Assembly (NCBI RefSeq): GCF_036346855.1
Contig: NZ_CP107841.1
Coordinates: 4,778,001 to 4,842,000, forward strand
Direction of reading: 5' to 3'
DNA length: 64,000 bases
Origin: Streptomyces europaeiscabiei
Lineage (GTDB): Bacteria > Actinomycetota > Actinomycetes > Streptomycetales > Streptomycetaceae
A program made the translations under genes and the position numbers. Below are positions 51,736-60,307 of this stretch, piece by piece. Each line of letters begins with the position of its first letter. Position 1 is the stretch's first letter. The notes beneath the pieces were generated by a model that worked only from the letters and a program-made list of their open reading frames with translations, searched no databases and was not told where the DNA came from.

Positions 51736-51835
51736 TGCAGGTCGTAGAAGTCGTCACATCGTGGAAGTAGTGGAAGTCGTAGGAGTCGTGGAAGCCGTCA
51801 CGTCGTAGGAATCCTCGAAGTCCTCGATGTCATCA
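51736..51835. repeat. 12-base imperfect repeats, GTGGAAGTCGTA type
   Basis: About seven units such as GTAGAAGTCGTC, GTGGAAGTAGTG, GTGGAAGTCGTA and GAAGTCCTCGAT run up to the stop codon of the XRE gene, in the upstream region of the HbhA-like gene. Confidence 0.7.
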
Positions 51836-52288
51836 ACTCGCCGTCTGCCGCGGACCGGCATCGTCGCCGTCGGCCGTACCGGGGCCGGGCGCCGAGGCTT
51901 CCTCGTCGTCCGTCACCACGCCGGGGCCGAGGTCGATCTCGAATCCGTTCTCCTTGCGGAAGGACTCGTAGATCTGGAGCAGCACCTGCTTCTGCCGCTC
52001 GTTCAGCGTGGGGTCGGCGAGGATGACGGCGCGCGTCTCCACCTCGTCGCGATCCCGCTCGGCGTCGAGAATGCCGGCCCGCACGTACAGCGTCTCGGCG
52101 GAGATCCGCAGCGCCTTGGCGACCTGCTGCAGCACCTCCGCGCTCGGCTTGCGCAGCCCGCGCTCGATCTGGCTCAGATACGGATTGGACACCCCGGCGG
52201 CGTCGGCGAGCTGCCTGAGCGACAGCTGCGCGTTTCGCCGCTGTTCACGCAGGTACTCACCGAGATTGCCGACGTTGAGCGATGCCAT
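51833..52288 (-). CDS. XRE-family helix-turn-helix regulator
   Basis: 151 aa from the ATG at 52288. HTH_3 domain at residues 10-65: LGEYLREQRRNAQLSLRQLA, DAAGVSNPYLSQIERGLRKP, SAEVLQQVAKALRIS. The C-terminal half is acidic (FEIDLGPGVVTDDEEA). A perfect 12-bp palindrome sits 27 bases upstream of the start, probably its own operator. It likely also controls the HbhA-like gene downstream. The upstream DNA beyond the palindrome has been replaced by a transposon remnant. Confidence 0.92.
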   Translation of the reverse strand: MASLNVGNLGEYLREQRRNAQLSLRQLADAAGVSNPYLSQIERGLRKPSAEVLQQVAKALRISAETLYVRAGILDAERDRDEVETRAVILADPTLNERQKQVLLQIYESFRKENGFEIDLGPGVVTDDEEASAPGPGTADGDDAGPRQTAS

Positions 52289-52314
52289 GCCTCCACCATG
52301 CCCCACGCTCGCTA

Positions 52315-52342
52315 ACTTTTGCAAGCACCCGCTTGCAAAAGT
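52315..52342. promoter_or_regulatory. palindromic operator upstream of the XRE gene
   Basis: ACTTTTGCAAGC and GCTTGCAAAAGT form a perfect 12-bp inverted repeat with a 4-base spacer (ACCC), in AT-rich sequence that contrasts with its surroundings. It lies between the XRE start and the transposon remnant and is the best operator candidate for autoregulation. Confidence 0.75.
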
Positions 52343-52366
52343 GCGCTACACCACTGCGGCGCCGTG

Positions 52367-53800
52367 CTCTACCGGCTGCTGAAGGCGGTCGGCTCCGGGC
52401 GGCACACACTTGGCTCGGCCCGCGCCCGCCGCTCGCCGGCCAAGCAGCCGGAGGGCATGTTCGGCCAACTGACCGCGGCCCGTCCGGGCGAGGTGATGGA
52501 GATCGATTCCACTCCACTGGATGTGCTGGTCGTGCACGACGAGGCACGGTGGACGCCGTCGAACTGACCGGGATCGTGGACATCGCGACCCGCACGCTGG
52601 CCGCGGCGGTGCTGCGACCGTCGACGAAGGCGGTGGACGCCGCCCTGCTGTTGGCGCGGGCGATGACGCCGGAGCCGATGCGGCCCGGCTGGGCGGACGC
52701 CTTACGGATGTCCCGGTCGGTACTGCCGCACACCTCGCTCATGGCTCTGGACAAACGGCTGGCGCACGCGGCGGCCGTCCCCGTGATCACGCCGGAGACG
52801 ATCGTCTGCGACCGGGGCAAGGCCTACGTCTCCGACACGTTCCGCTCGGCCTGCCAGTCGCTGGGCATCTCCTTCCAGCCCACCCACCCCGACACCCCGA
52901 CCGACAAGCCGCACATCGAGACGACGCTCGGTTCGGTGGCCACGATGTTCGTCCAGCACCTTCCCGGCCACAAGGGACGCAGCACCGAACACCGGGGCAC
53001 CGACCCGGCCTCGGAGGCCTTCTGGACGATCCACCGGCTCCAAGAACCGCGGCAGGAATGGATCGTCCACTGGCAGAACCGGTCGCACGACGGGCTGTGC
53101 GACCCGCTGATGCCCGGCAAGGCGTTGAGCCCGAACGAGAAGTACGCCGCCCTGGTCGCGGCGGCCGGGCACGTCCCGGTCGCGCTCAGCCCGCAGGAGT
53201 ACATCGAGCTGCTGCCCCGCTGCCGACGGAGGATCAACTCCTACGGCATCCGTTTGGGCCACCGCACCTACGACAGCGCGGAGTTGAATCCCTTCCGTCG
53301 CCAGCCCTCCGGCGCTGGCCCAGACGGGCGGAGCCGGGAGGTCCACTACGACCCCTACGACATCTCCCGCATCTGGGTACGCAACCACCGCGAAGGCGGC
53401 TGGAGCACCGCCATCTGGCCGCACCTTCGCACCGCCCCGACGCCGATGGGCGAGCCGGCCCGGGACCACGCTCGCCGCATTCTGGCCCAGCGCGGCACCG
53501 ATCCGGTGACCGAGGACGAGATCGCCGAGGCCGCCGTCGCTCTGCTGGACCGCGCCGCCGACGGCCCGGAGGACAAACCAGCGAAGCCGTCCCGCGCATC
53601 GCGCCGGGGTCGCAAGGTCGCCGCGCGGACCCGGGCCACCGCCGAGCCGTCCTGGCCCCGGCCCCGGCCCCGGCCCCGGCCCGAGGAGCCTGCCGAAGAG
53701 CCCATTACCGAACCGGTGGAGACGGACGAGGACGAACTTCGCCGACGTGATCCCACTGGAGATCTTCGACGCACGCCAGGAGGCCGAACGGTGGTGGTGA
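52367..53800 (+). pseudogene. TniA/TnsB-like (Mu-type DDE) transposase remnant
   Basis: Fragment of a Tn7/Tn5053-type transposase. The start is missing; it begins VLYRLLKAVGSGRHTLGSAR. The DDE residues are visible: first Asp in GEVMEIDSTPLDVLVVHDE, second in VCDRGKAYVSDTF, Glu in DKPHIETTLGSVATM. A Mu-C-like beta barrel follows (INSYGIRLGHRTYDSAELNP). Two single-base indels break it: near 52545 (VVHDE to TVDAVELTG) and near 53735 (before FADVIPLEIFDARQEAERWW and stop at 53798). The N-terminal DNA-binding domains are lost. Confidence 0.85.
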
Positions 53801-54250
53801 ACGCGCCGGAGCCGGACGGCGGGGAAGTGCCTGAACCCGGCGGGGACCGCACGGATCCGTCCACGCGGCTGGAGGGCTGGCGCCGGTTCGTCGAAGAAGA
53901 CCCGGCTGTCTTCGACCTGCTGCCCGAGCAGCAGTGGCAGGCCTTGAGCCCGCCGATGCGGGACGCCTACGACGAGGCCGCATCGCCTACCACTCCGAAC
54001 TCCAAGTCGTGCGCACGTCCACGGTCAAGGACATCGCCCACCAGGGACGGCAGCTGACCCTGCTCAACCAGCGCGAGCACGGCGCCCGCCGCGGGCTCAT
54101 CGTCTCCGGTGAATGGACCACCGGGAAGACCACCGCGCTCAAGCAGCTCGGCCGCCTGCACGAACTGCGCGTCCGGCAGCGCTATCCGGGAAGCGACCGC
54201 ATCCCGGTCGTCCACATCACCGCCCCGCCCAAGTCCACCAGCGCTTCCCC
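53791..54250 (+). pseudogene. TniB/TnsC-like AAA ATPase remnant
   Basis: Begins at one of three consecutive GTG codons overlapping the tniA stop. WRRFVEEDPAVFDLLPEQQW and QALSPPMRDAYDEA are followed by a one-base loss near 53982, then RIAYHSELQVVRTSTVKDIA and the Walker A region LIVSGEWTTGKTTALKQLG. The gene is cut off after IPVVHITAPPKSTS at about 54250, before Walker B and the sensor motifs. In intact transposons this ATPase picks target DNA for TniA. Confidence 0.85.
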
Positions 54251-54407
54251 ACCCAGAGCACGCTTCGCGGCACCAGCCGCGTCCGGCTCACGAAACCGTC
54301 AAGTCGTCGGCCGCGGAGATCGAGTATCGGCTCGGCAACCCCGAGGCCGTGGCCACGCTCATCGCCAACCGAGACGCCCCACACCTTCCTCGTCCCACTC
54401 AGCTCTG
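54236..54407 (+). repeat. diverged repeat A, encodes SAAEIEYRLGNPE peptide
   Basis: Sequence downstream of the tniB break contains a frame ETVKSSAAEIEYRLGNPEAV then ATLIANRDA, ending at TGA 54405. About 140 bases align (roughly 75 percent by eye) with 57372-57510. Both copies share the order CTTCCCC, CCAGCCGCGTC, CTCACGAA and GCCGCGGAGATCGAGTA. It is probably the remains of one gene family or an element end that flanks the intervening 3 kb. Confidence 0.6.
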
Positions 54408-54439
54408 AGCGTCCCCGGTCAACGGCCCGCTCCGGGTGA

Positions 54440-55240
54440 TCAGTTCAGCAGGATGGCCGTGAACATCTCGCGGCGCTCCGCCAGCCAGGTCTGAATGCGG
54501 TCCCAGCGTTCCCATCCACCGCGCTCGGCCAGTGCCTGGATATATACGGGGTCGCCGTCAGCCACGCGGCTGGCGACGAAGGCCCGGCAGACGTCGGTGG
54601 CCTGCTCGATGACGCCGAACAACTCGGCGCGGTCCTGCGGCGAAAGGCCGTAGCTGTCGGCAAGGATCCGCAGCCGCGCGGGCGCATCCAACCCGGAGGG
54701 GTAGAAGGCGGCTGCGGATGCGGGATCGACCAGGGGCACCCAGTAGCGGGCGGTCATGGCGACGTCCCAGAGGGGACGGCCCGGAGCTGCCAGGTCGAAA
54801 TCGATCAGGGCAGCGGCACGGCCGTCGCGGAAGACGACGTTGTCCGGGCACACGTCGTTGTGGCACAGCATCATTCCCCCCTCCGGATCGGCCAGGTCCC
54901 CTGGCCACCCGGCACGGGTGTCGACCTCGATGGCCGCGCTGGTTTCATGCAGGCGCCGCAGCAGGCTCCCCACCGATTCCAGGGCGGTCTTCGTCATCGC
55001 CCAGTCCGCGAACGGTGGCAGAGCCACGTCTCCGGGGATGAAGGTGAGCTGTTCACGGCCATCCTCGGTGAGACCGACAGGGGCCGGCGCTGCGTCGAAG
55101 CCGTGCTCCTTCAGGGCAAGAAGGTACGCATGCAGGGCGCGCGCGTTGCGCGGCGCCGGGCGCTCCACCAGCGCACCACGGCGGAAGACCGCCCCTGCGT
55201 TCACCATGCCGCCGAGCAGCGCCTCGCCCTCAGCCGTCAT
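54440..55240 (-). CDS. aminoglycoside phosphotransferase-fold (APH) kinase
   Basis: 266 aa from the ATG at 55240; the frame continues upstream to 55324 but without family features. PF01636-type motifs: ATP-site region VFRRGALVERPAPRNARALH, Brenner motif MMLCHNDVCPDNVVFRDGRA with the catalytic Asp and metal-binding Asn, and ALIDFDLAAPGRPLWDVAM with the second metal-binding Asp. The substrate (antibiotic, choline, homoserine or other) is unknown. It is an intact gene among pseudogenes, carried on the minus strand. Confidence 0.88.
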   Translation of the reverse strand: MTAEGEALLGGMVNAGAVFRRGALVERPAPRNARALHAYLLALKEHGFDAAPAPVGLTEDGREQLTFIPGDVALPPFADWAMTKTALESVGSLLRRLHETSAAIEVDTRAGWPGDLADPEGGMMLCHNDVCPDNVVFRDGRAAALIDFDLAAPGRPLWDVAMTARYWVPLVDPASAAAFYPSGLDAPARLRILADSYGLSPQDRAELFGVIEQATDVCRAFVASRVADGDPVYIQALAERGGWERWDRIQTWLAERREMFTAILLN

Positions 55241-55499
55241 GACGATCACGCTACCGCCACATCGACCCCACGCGGTCCAGGCCCCGAAATCTGTCGAAAA
55301 CACCGGCTCACATACACACGCCATGCGACGAACTGCCCACAGATAAGCGGGACAATCTCAGCGAGCGTGCCCCAGACAAAACGAAGCAACCCAGGTCACG
55401 GCCTCGCACTACCCACACTTAACTGGGACAGGACAATGTGACTCGTCACGCCGACTGTCGTGTCGGCAAGACATCTGCCGTGATGACTGTCGGACCCTG

Positions 55500-55800
55500 G
55501 TGCTCTGCCCGGTAGCGTCCGGCTCCACTGGCCGGCCGCGCCGGTTCTTCTTCGACCTGTCTCAAGGCGCCCAGCACCGCGACGCCCAGATACGGCACAC
55601 CCTCACGCGGCTGCTGAACTGGGCCAGGACCTGCGGCGTCAAGGCCATCGCAGTCGAAGACCTCGACTTCCAGACCGAGAAAACCAGAGAGAGGCACGGG
55701 CGCAAGCGCCGATTCCGGCAACTCATCTCCGGCATGCCGACCGGCAGGCTCCGCGCCCGGCTGACTTCCATGGCCGACGCCACAGGTATCGCGATAGGGG
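55500..55800 (+). pseudogene. TnpB (IS200/IS605-type RuvC nuclease) fragment
   Basis: HRDAQIRHTLTRLLNWARTC then GVKAIAVEDLDFQTEKTRER, followed by HGRKRRFRQLISGMPTGRLR and ARLTSMADATGIAI. VEDLDF holds the RuvC-II Glu. The N-terminal half with the first RuvC Asp and the C-terminal zinc finger with the third catalytic Asp are missing, and after TGIAI the frame runs into unrelated sequence. No guide-RNA (omega RNA) end is recognisable. Confidence 0.82.
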
Positions 55801-55970
55801 GCGCCGGGGCCGTACGGGCCCGTAGACGACTACGGCCCGCTCGTGTCCTTCCTGGCGTCCGTTGACGCGGGCTGGTGACCGGGGACACCATCCCCGTCTC
55901 CGGGCGGCATACGCTGACGCCACGCGGTCTGCGCCGCTGACCCGAGACCGCCCGGAGCCGTTGCTCAATG

Positions 55971-56708
55971 TCAGCGAGGGGTGAGGAGGCAGAACTCGTT
56001 GTTTTCCGGGTCGGCCAGAATTGTCCAGGAGATTGAGGACTGGTCGATACCAGGGTCGGTGGCGCCCAGGGCGCGCAGTCGGGCTTCCTCTGCTGCCAAC
56101 TCGTCACCGGGGTAGGGGCGGACGTCGAGATGGACGCGGTTCCACACGCTCTTGGTGTCAGGGGTGCGGATGAACTCCAGGTAGGGGCCTACGCCTTTGG
56201 CGGAGCGCATTGCCGCGTGGTCGTCGGTGACCTCGTGCAGCGTCCAGTCCATCGCCTCGCCCCAGAACCGGGCCATCCCTCGTGGGTCGGTGCAGTCGAC
56301 CACCACCGCGGCGATCGGCCCGATGCCCTGGTAGATCGGGCGGGGTTCCAGGACGCAGAACTCGTTGCCCTCCGGGTCGGCCATGACCGTCCAGGGGACG
56401 TCGCCCTGACCCACGTCGGCGAGCGTCGCGCCGAGATCCTTCAGGCGCGCGACCAACTCCGCCTGATGGGCGGTCGAGGTGGTGGCCAGATCAAGGTGCA
56501 CGCGATTCTTCACCGTCTTGGGTTCCGGGCGGGCGACGATGTCGATGCAGACGGCCACGGGGTCGGGGTAGGCGAAGCCCACGGGTTCGAGGTTGGTCAC
56601 GCCGGGTCCCTCGCTGTCGAGACCCCAACCGAGTACCTCCGCCCAGAACCGGCCGAGCGCGGAGTCGTCCTGGGCCTTCATGTTGATCTGCACAAGTCGT
56701 GTTGCCAT
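55971..56708 (-). CDS. two-domain VOC-family (glyoxalase-like) protein
   Basis: 245 aa from the ATG at 56708. Two tandem VOC modules: LVQINMKAQDDSALGRFWAE and MADPEGNEFCVLEPRP in the first, AAVVVDCTDPRGMARFWGEA and LADPENNEFCLLTPR in the second. The His/Glu metal ligands of glyoxalase I are partly kept (VHLDL, EFC). The family includes lyases, dioxygenases and drug-binding proteins; the activity here is unknown. It resembles the transposon passenger at 32096 in motifs but has two domains. Confidence 0.9.
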   Translation of the reverse strand: MATRLVQINMKAQDDSALGRFWAEVLGWGLDSEGPGVTNLEPVGFAYPDPVAVCIDIVARPEPKTVKNRVHLDLATTSTAHQAELVARLKDLGATLADVGQGDVPWTVMADPEGNEFCVLEPRPIYQGIGPIAAVVVDCTDPRGMARFWGEAMDWTLHEVTDDHAAMRSAKGVGPYLEFIRTPDTKSVWNRVHLDVRPYPGDELAAEEARLRALGATDPGIDQSSISWTILADPENNEFCLLTPR

Positions 56709-56889
56709 GCCGCAGATCCTAGGAGCTGCCGCTGGCCCGAACCCTTCACGGGCGGGCGGCCCCGGACGACAACGTGCACGACGCTCGCTGAAGCTACCCA
56801 CTCCGTTGAACTCCGGACCAAGTGGGTCGACGAGCAGCCTTGGCCGTTCTCCGGGCGCTGGCCGCAGTTCGTGGAAACGGCCAGGTGTC

Positions 56890-56932
56890 GCCAGGGTGGC
56901 CAGGGTGGCCAGGGTGGCCAGGGTGGCCAGGA
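56890..56932. repeat. 9-bp tandem repeat GCCAGGGTG, nearly 5 copies
   Basis: Perfect repeats of GCCAGGGTG upstream of the DUF4240 reading frame. Confidence 0.9.
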
Positions 56933-56968
56933 TCGATTGTCATCGGGTCGCCGCAGAGTGCGCGGTCA

Positions 56969-57338
56969 TGGAGATCGACACGTTCTGGGACGTCATCGAA
57001 GCCACGCAAGCCGGGCTGCCGCAACGGGCGGGCCATTTGACGAGGTTCTCGTCAAGCAACTCGCGGAGGGACCTCGGCAGGAGATCCTGGAGAATGCGGA
57101 ACGCTTCGATGAGTTGCACGACGCCCTGTGCCGCTGGGATGTGTGGGCGGCTGCTTACCTCATCGGGAGCGGGTGCTCCGACGACACTTTCACGGACTTG
57201 CGCGCCGGTGTGATCGCCTTGGGCTGTCAGTCGTACCAGCGCGTGGCCGCCGACCCCGACAGCCTCGCTGCGCACCCTGACGTCGTTCAGGCTGCGAACG
57301 TCCGGGACCGTTCCGAGGTGCTGTTCCACGAGACGTGA
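56969..57338 (+). pseudogene. DUF4240-domain protein gene with a frameshift
   Basis: The ATG at 56969 starts MEIDTFWDVIEATQAGLPQR. Near 57028 the family sequence jumps frame to GPFDEVLVKQLAEGPRQEIL, then ALCRWDVWAAAYLIGSGCSD and DDTFTDLRAGVIALG, ending at TGA 57336. Both halves are typical of DUF4240, a family of unknown function. A single-base change explains the break; a sequencing error is also possible. Confidence 0.82.
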
Positions 57339-57371
57339 AGCATGCGGCAAGCGGGCCGTTCTCGCCAAGTC

Positions 57372-57512
57372 CCATCAACACTTCCCCGCCGAAGGCCGAT
57401 TCGCGGGACCAGCCGCGTCTGACTCACGAAGACGGTGAAGCCGTCAGCCGCGGAGATCGAGTACCGGCTCGGCAACCCCGAAGGCGTCCCCGCACTCATC
57501 GCCGACTGAGCC
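57372..57512 (+). repeat. diverged repeat B, encodes SAAEIEYRLGNPE peptide
   Basis: Partner of the repeat at 54236. The frame LTKTVKPSAAEIEYRLGNPE then GVPALIAD stops at TGA 57508-57510. It comes right after the DUF4240 stop. Confidence 0.6.
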
Positions 57513-57598
57513 GGCGCAGCCGCGACGGAACTACGCGCAAAGAGCTCAGCGTCCATCCCTGAAATACAAGATCACGGATGACGAGGGAGACCCGGGAC

Positions 57599-58222
57599 AT
57601 GACAGACACAGCCACTCGATACCTCTACCTCGCCCGACACGGTGAAGCGTCAGCAGACGAGACGACCCTGACGGAAAGCGGCCGCCGCCAAGCCGGTCTC
57701 CTCGGTGAACGGCTCCGTAACACCCCGCTTTCGGCGATCTACCACGGGCCGCTGCCCCGGGCGCAGCAGACGGCCCGGCTGATCAGCGCACAACTTGACG
57801 CCGTCCCACTGCACCAGTCGGAACTGGCCGGCGACTACATCCCCTACCTGCCTGTGAAGGAGGAGCTGCCGCCGGATTCGGCCGACGCCATGCTCAGCTT
57901 CCTCGCTCAGGTTCCCGAAGAGGAGCGCAACCGCGGTCCAGCACTAGCCCGGGAGGCACTCGCAGAATTCACCGGCCCGGTCGACGGCGATCGCCCCCGC
58001 CATGAACTGGTCGTCACACACAATTTCCTCATCGGATGGCTGATCAGAGCCGCCCTCGACGCACCCGAGTGGCGCTGGATGGGACTCAACCACAGCAACG
58101 CAGCCCTTACCGCCATTCGATACGCACCCGGCAGGCCGTCCTCCGTGCTGTTCTACAACGACATGCGGCACCTTCCCGCAGAACTGCGATGGACCGGCTT
58201 CCCGCCCGAACTCCGCATCTGA
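57599..58222 (+). CDS. histidine phosphatase superfamily protein (phosphoglycerate-mutase-like)
   Basis: 207 aa from the ATG at 57599 after GGGAGACC. RYLYLARHGEASADETTLTE carries the phospho-acceptor His, IYHGPLPRAQQTARLIS the second basic cluster, and ELVVTHNFLIGWLI the catalytic second His. It is probably a small-molecule or sugar phosphatase. The aspartate/arginine pattern does not match true mutases. It is intact and lies next to pseudogenes. Confidence 0.9.
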   Translation: MTDTATRYLYLARHGEASADETTLTESGRRQAGLLGERLRNTPLSAIYHGPLPRAQQTARLISAQLDAVPLHQSELAGDYIPYLPVKEELPPDSADAMLSFLAQVPEEERNRGPALAREALAEFTGPVDGDRPRHELVVTHNFLIGWLIRAALDAPEWRWMGLNHSNAALTAIRYAPGRPSSVLFYNDMRHLPAELRWTGFPPELRI

Positions 58223-58310
58223 GCAGCGGCCGTTTGCCCGGACTCGAGTGAGACGACCTTGCCGAAACCGTCTGCCTCGAATCCGGGCACCGCAGGTCAG
58301 GGAGACTGCC

Positions 58311-58953
58311 TCACCTGGACTCACCGAGCGGCTCGGGGCGCTGCGCGGCACGTACTGGGCCTGGCCGCCGCTGCGGTAGGGGGCCGCCACCAGACGCCGG
58401 GCCGCGTGGTTGGAGGCGGCCACTCCGAGGTCGCCGCGCAGGATGTGCAGGCACAGGTCGATGCCGGAGGCGGCGCCGGCCGAGGTGAGCACGCTGCCCT
58501 CGTCGACGAACAGCACGTTCTCGTCGACCTGGACGAGCGGATGCCTGGCCACGAGTGCCCGCGTGTAGTGCCAGTGCGTCGTGGCTCGCCTGCCGTCGAG
58601 CAGGCCCGTGGCGGCGAGCGCGAAGGCGCCCGTCGAGATGGCGGCGAGTCGCGCGCCCCGGTCGTGGGCGGCGATCAGCGCGTCGACGACAGCCCGCGGC
58701 GGGTCGTCGCGGTCCGGGAACCGGTAGCCGGGGACGAAGACGATGTCGGCCCACGCGAGCGCGTCGAGGCCGTGGGCGACGTAGTACGCGAGGCCGTCGC
58801 CGCCGGTCACAGACCGGGCGCCGCCCCGCACACCCGCACCTCGTACGGCATGCTCGCGCGGGTCGAGAAAACCGGCGTGGGAATCCCGACATCGAGCGGC
58901 TTGGCACCCTCAAGCACAAGGACGACGACGCGATGCAGGCGGGGTGCAGGCAC
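58311..58953 (-). pseudogene. GlxA-type (DJ-1/PfpI plus AraC) regulator, truncated and frameshifted
   Basis: Starts at a GTG near 58953: HRVVVLVLEGAKPLDVGIPT and PYEVRVCGAAPGL, then a one-base loss near 58808 (stop TGA). After it the DJ-1/PfpI domain continues in another frame: TGGDGLAYYVAHGLDALAWA, VFVPGYRFPDRDDPP, LAAISTGAFALAATGLLDGR, TSAGAASGIDLCLHILR, and GGQAQYVPRS. A second shift follows, and the frame ends at 58311 after EPLGESR. The C-terminal AraC DNA-binding domain is absent, so it cannot act as a regulator. Confidence 0.88.
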
Positions 58954-59118
58954 AGGAAGAGGTTACGTGGGGCGTGACTTCGATACGCCCACTGCGCGGC
59001 CGGGCAGACGACACACCGGCCGGGCCGTCTTCCGCGCCGCGTTGCGCTCCGCTCGGAGATCTCCGGGCGAGTGAGCTGATGTCGCCGTCAGGTCCGAGCA
59101 CTTGCCCTCACGAACAGA

Positions 59119-59167
59119 GAGGCAAGTTCGTCTTGACAATTTGAAACTGTCAAGGCGTACTTGCCTC
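59119..59167 (+). promoter_or_regulatory. nested palindrome with probable promoter, abutting the start codon
   Basis: Outer arms GAGGCAAG (59119-59126) and CTTGCCTC (59160-59167), inner arms CTTGACA (59132-59138) and TGTCAAG (59148-59154), all about one centre near 59143 with equal 5-base gaps. The inner left arm includes TTGACA, a perfect -35 hexamer. A TACTTG-like -10 about 19 bases downstream would place the transcript start at or near the ATG at 59168. The outer right arm touches the ATG, so the message may be leaderless and its promoter covered by a dimeric repressor, perhaps the HTH protein itself. Confidence 0.7.
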
Positions 59168-59884
59168 ATGGCTCTTCCAGATCTGGACGATCTCATCGCG
59201 GAAGTCGACCGGAGGTGCGACACCGCACACCTCCCCGGCAACCGTGAGCAGCCCGACTGGCTCGCCCTGCTGACGGTCGCCGCGCAGGTCGCAGGCCAAC
59301 TACAGGCACGGGCGGACGACTTGGTCGAGGACTACGTCGAGCACTGCCGGATGCACGGTTCCTCATGGACGGACATCGGCACCGCCCTGGGCGTGACCCG
59401 CCAAGCCGTCCAGCAACGCTTCCACGCCCCACACAAGCGCTACGGCCCCGAGATGATGACCGATGACCTCCGCCAAGCGATGGTCCACGTCAAGCAGGCG
59501 GCCGTGCAGCACCGCAACAACTACATCGGCACGGAGCACCTGTTGCGGGGGCTTACCGCGGAGGACAACAGCGCCACCCGCCTCCTGCAAGCCGTCGGCG
59601 TCTCTCCCGAGGCGGTCCACAGGTCCGTAGGAGCCCGGCTGAGCATGGGCGCCTCGCAAGCGGCCGAACGGATCGCCTGGACCCCCTACTCCCGCAAGGC
59701 CATCGACATCGCCGAGGCACGGTCCCAGCAGAACGGCTCCGACCGCATCGACTGCGACGACCTGCTGATCGGCCTCGCCCAGGTCGGCCGCGGAGTGGCC
59801 GCCGCTGTCCTGACCGACACGGGCTTCGATCTCGCAACCCTTGACGCGGCATCAGCGGAAGTGGGCCCATCACCGCACGAGTGA
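59168..59884 (+). CDS. HTH plus Clp N-terminal domain protein
   Basis: 238 aa. Residues 30-85 hold a helix-turn-helix (HGSSWTDIGTALGVTRQAVQ, a sigma-70 region 4/MarR-like helix pair). Residues 95-230 contain two Clp repeat motifs (MVHVKQAAVQHRNNYIGTEH, LLRGLTAEDNSATRLL and SRKAIDIAEARSQQNGSDRI, DCDDLLIGLAQVG), the substrate/adaptor-binding domain of ClpA/ClpC ATPases. No AAA domain is present. Such stand-alone Clp-N/HTH proteins may be regulators turned over by or sensing the Clp protease; the role is unproven. There is no ribosome site immediately before the ATG. Confidence 0.88.
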   Translation: MALPDLDDLIAEVDRRCDTAHLPGNREQPDWLALLTVAAQVAGQLQARADDLVEDYVEHCRMHGSSWTDIGTALGVTRQAVQQRFHAPHKRYGPEMMTDDLRQAMVHVKQAAVQHRNNYIGTEHLLRGLTAEDNSATRLLQAVGVSPEAVHRSVGARLSMGASQAAERIAWTPYSRKAIDIAEARSQQNGSDRIDCDDLLIGLAQVGRGVAAAVLTDTGFDLATLDAASAEVGPSPHE

Positions 59885-60307
59885 CCGAAGGTCGATGCAT
59901 GCCCCTCCTGTGCCCTGACTTACTCGGGAGGGCACTTACCCGGGAGGCTCTTACCCGGGAGGGCACCGATACCCCACCGGCTCGCCCTGGCTGAAAAGTT
60001 CAAGGGTGTCCGTGGCCTCGGGGAGCATGGGCCATGCGCCCGGATGACTGGCACCTCACCGAAGACGTCGACGAGTTCCTCGCCCGGGCCGAGGGATTCC
60101 TGCGCTCGCGCGGCGGGACGGCCGACGTGGTGGAGGGTTCTCCGGGCCGACCCCCTGGGCGAGTTCCCGGGACTTCGGCCCCACGCGCTCATCGCCCCAC
60201 CGGCGAGGCCCCGTCGACGAATCCGTGCAGACGAATCCGCGCGGACGGAAACGCGGTAGACGCGGAAAAGCGGTGGACGAGGATCGCGGGAGCGGCAGAC
60301 TTGCCTC
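59885..60307. other. gap with a GNAT fragment and hairpins
   Basis: Right after the Clp-N gene are direct repeats CGGGAGGGCAC / CGGGAGGCTC / CGGGAGGGCAC (59929-59965), possibly a terminator. The rest is the GNAT fragment and its decayed downstream DNA. No intact gene. Confidence 0.5.
60034..60111 (+). pseudogene. GNAT acetyltransferase N-terminal fragment
   Basis: MRPDDWHLTEDVDEFLARAE then GFLRSR is the characteristic start of a Streptomyces GNAT-family N-acetyltransferase group. After residue 26 the sequence changes to unrelated GGTADVVEGSPG and no acetyl-CoA-binding motif appears downstream. Truncated gene. Confidence 0.7.
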
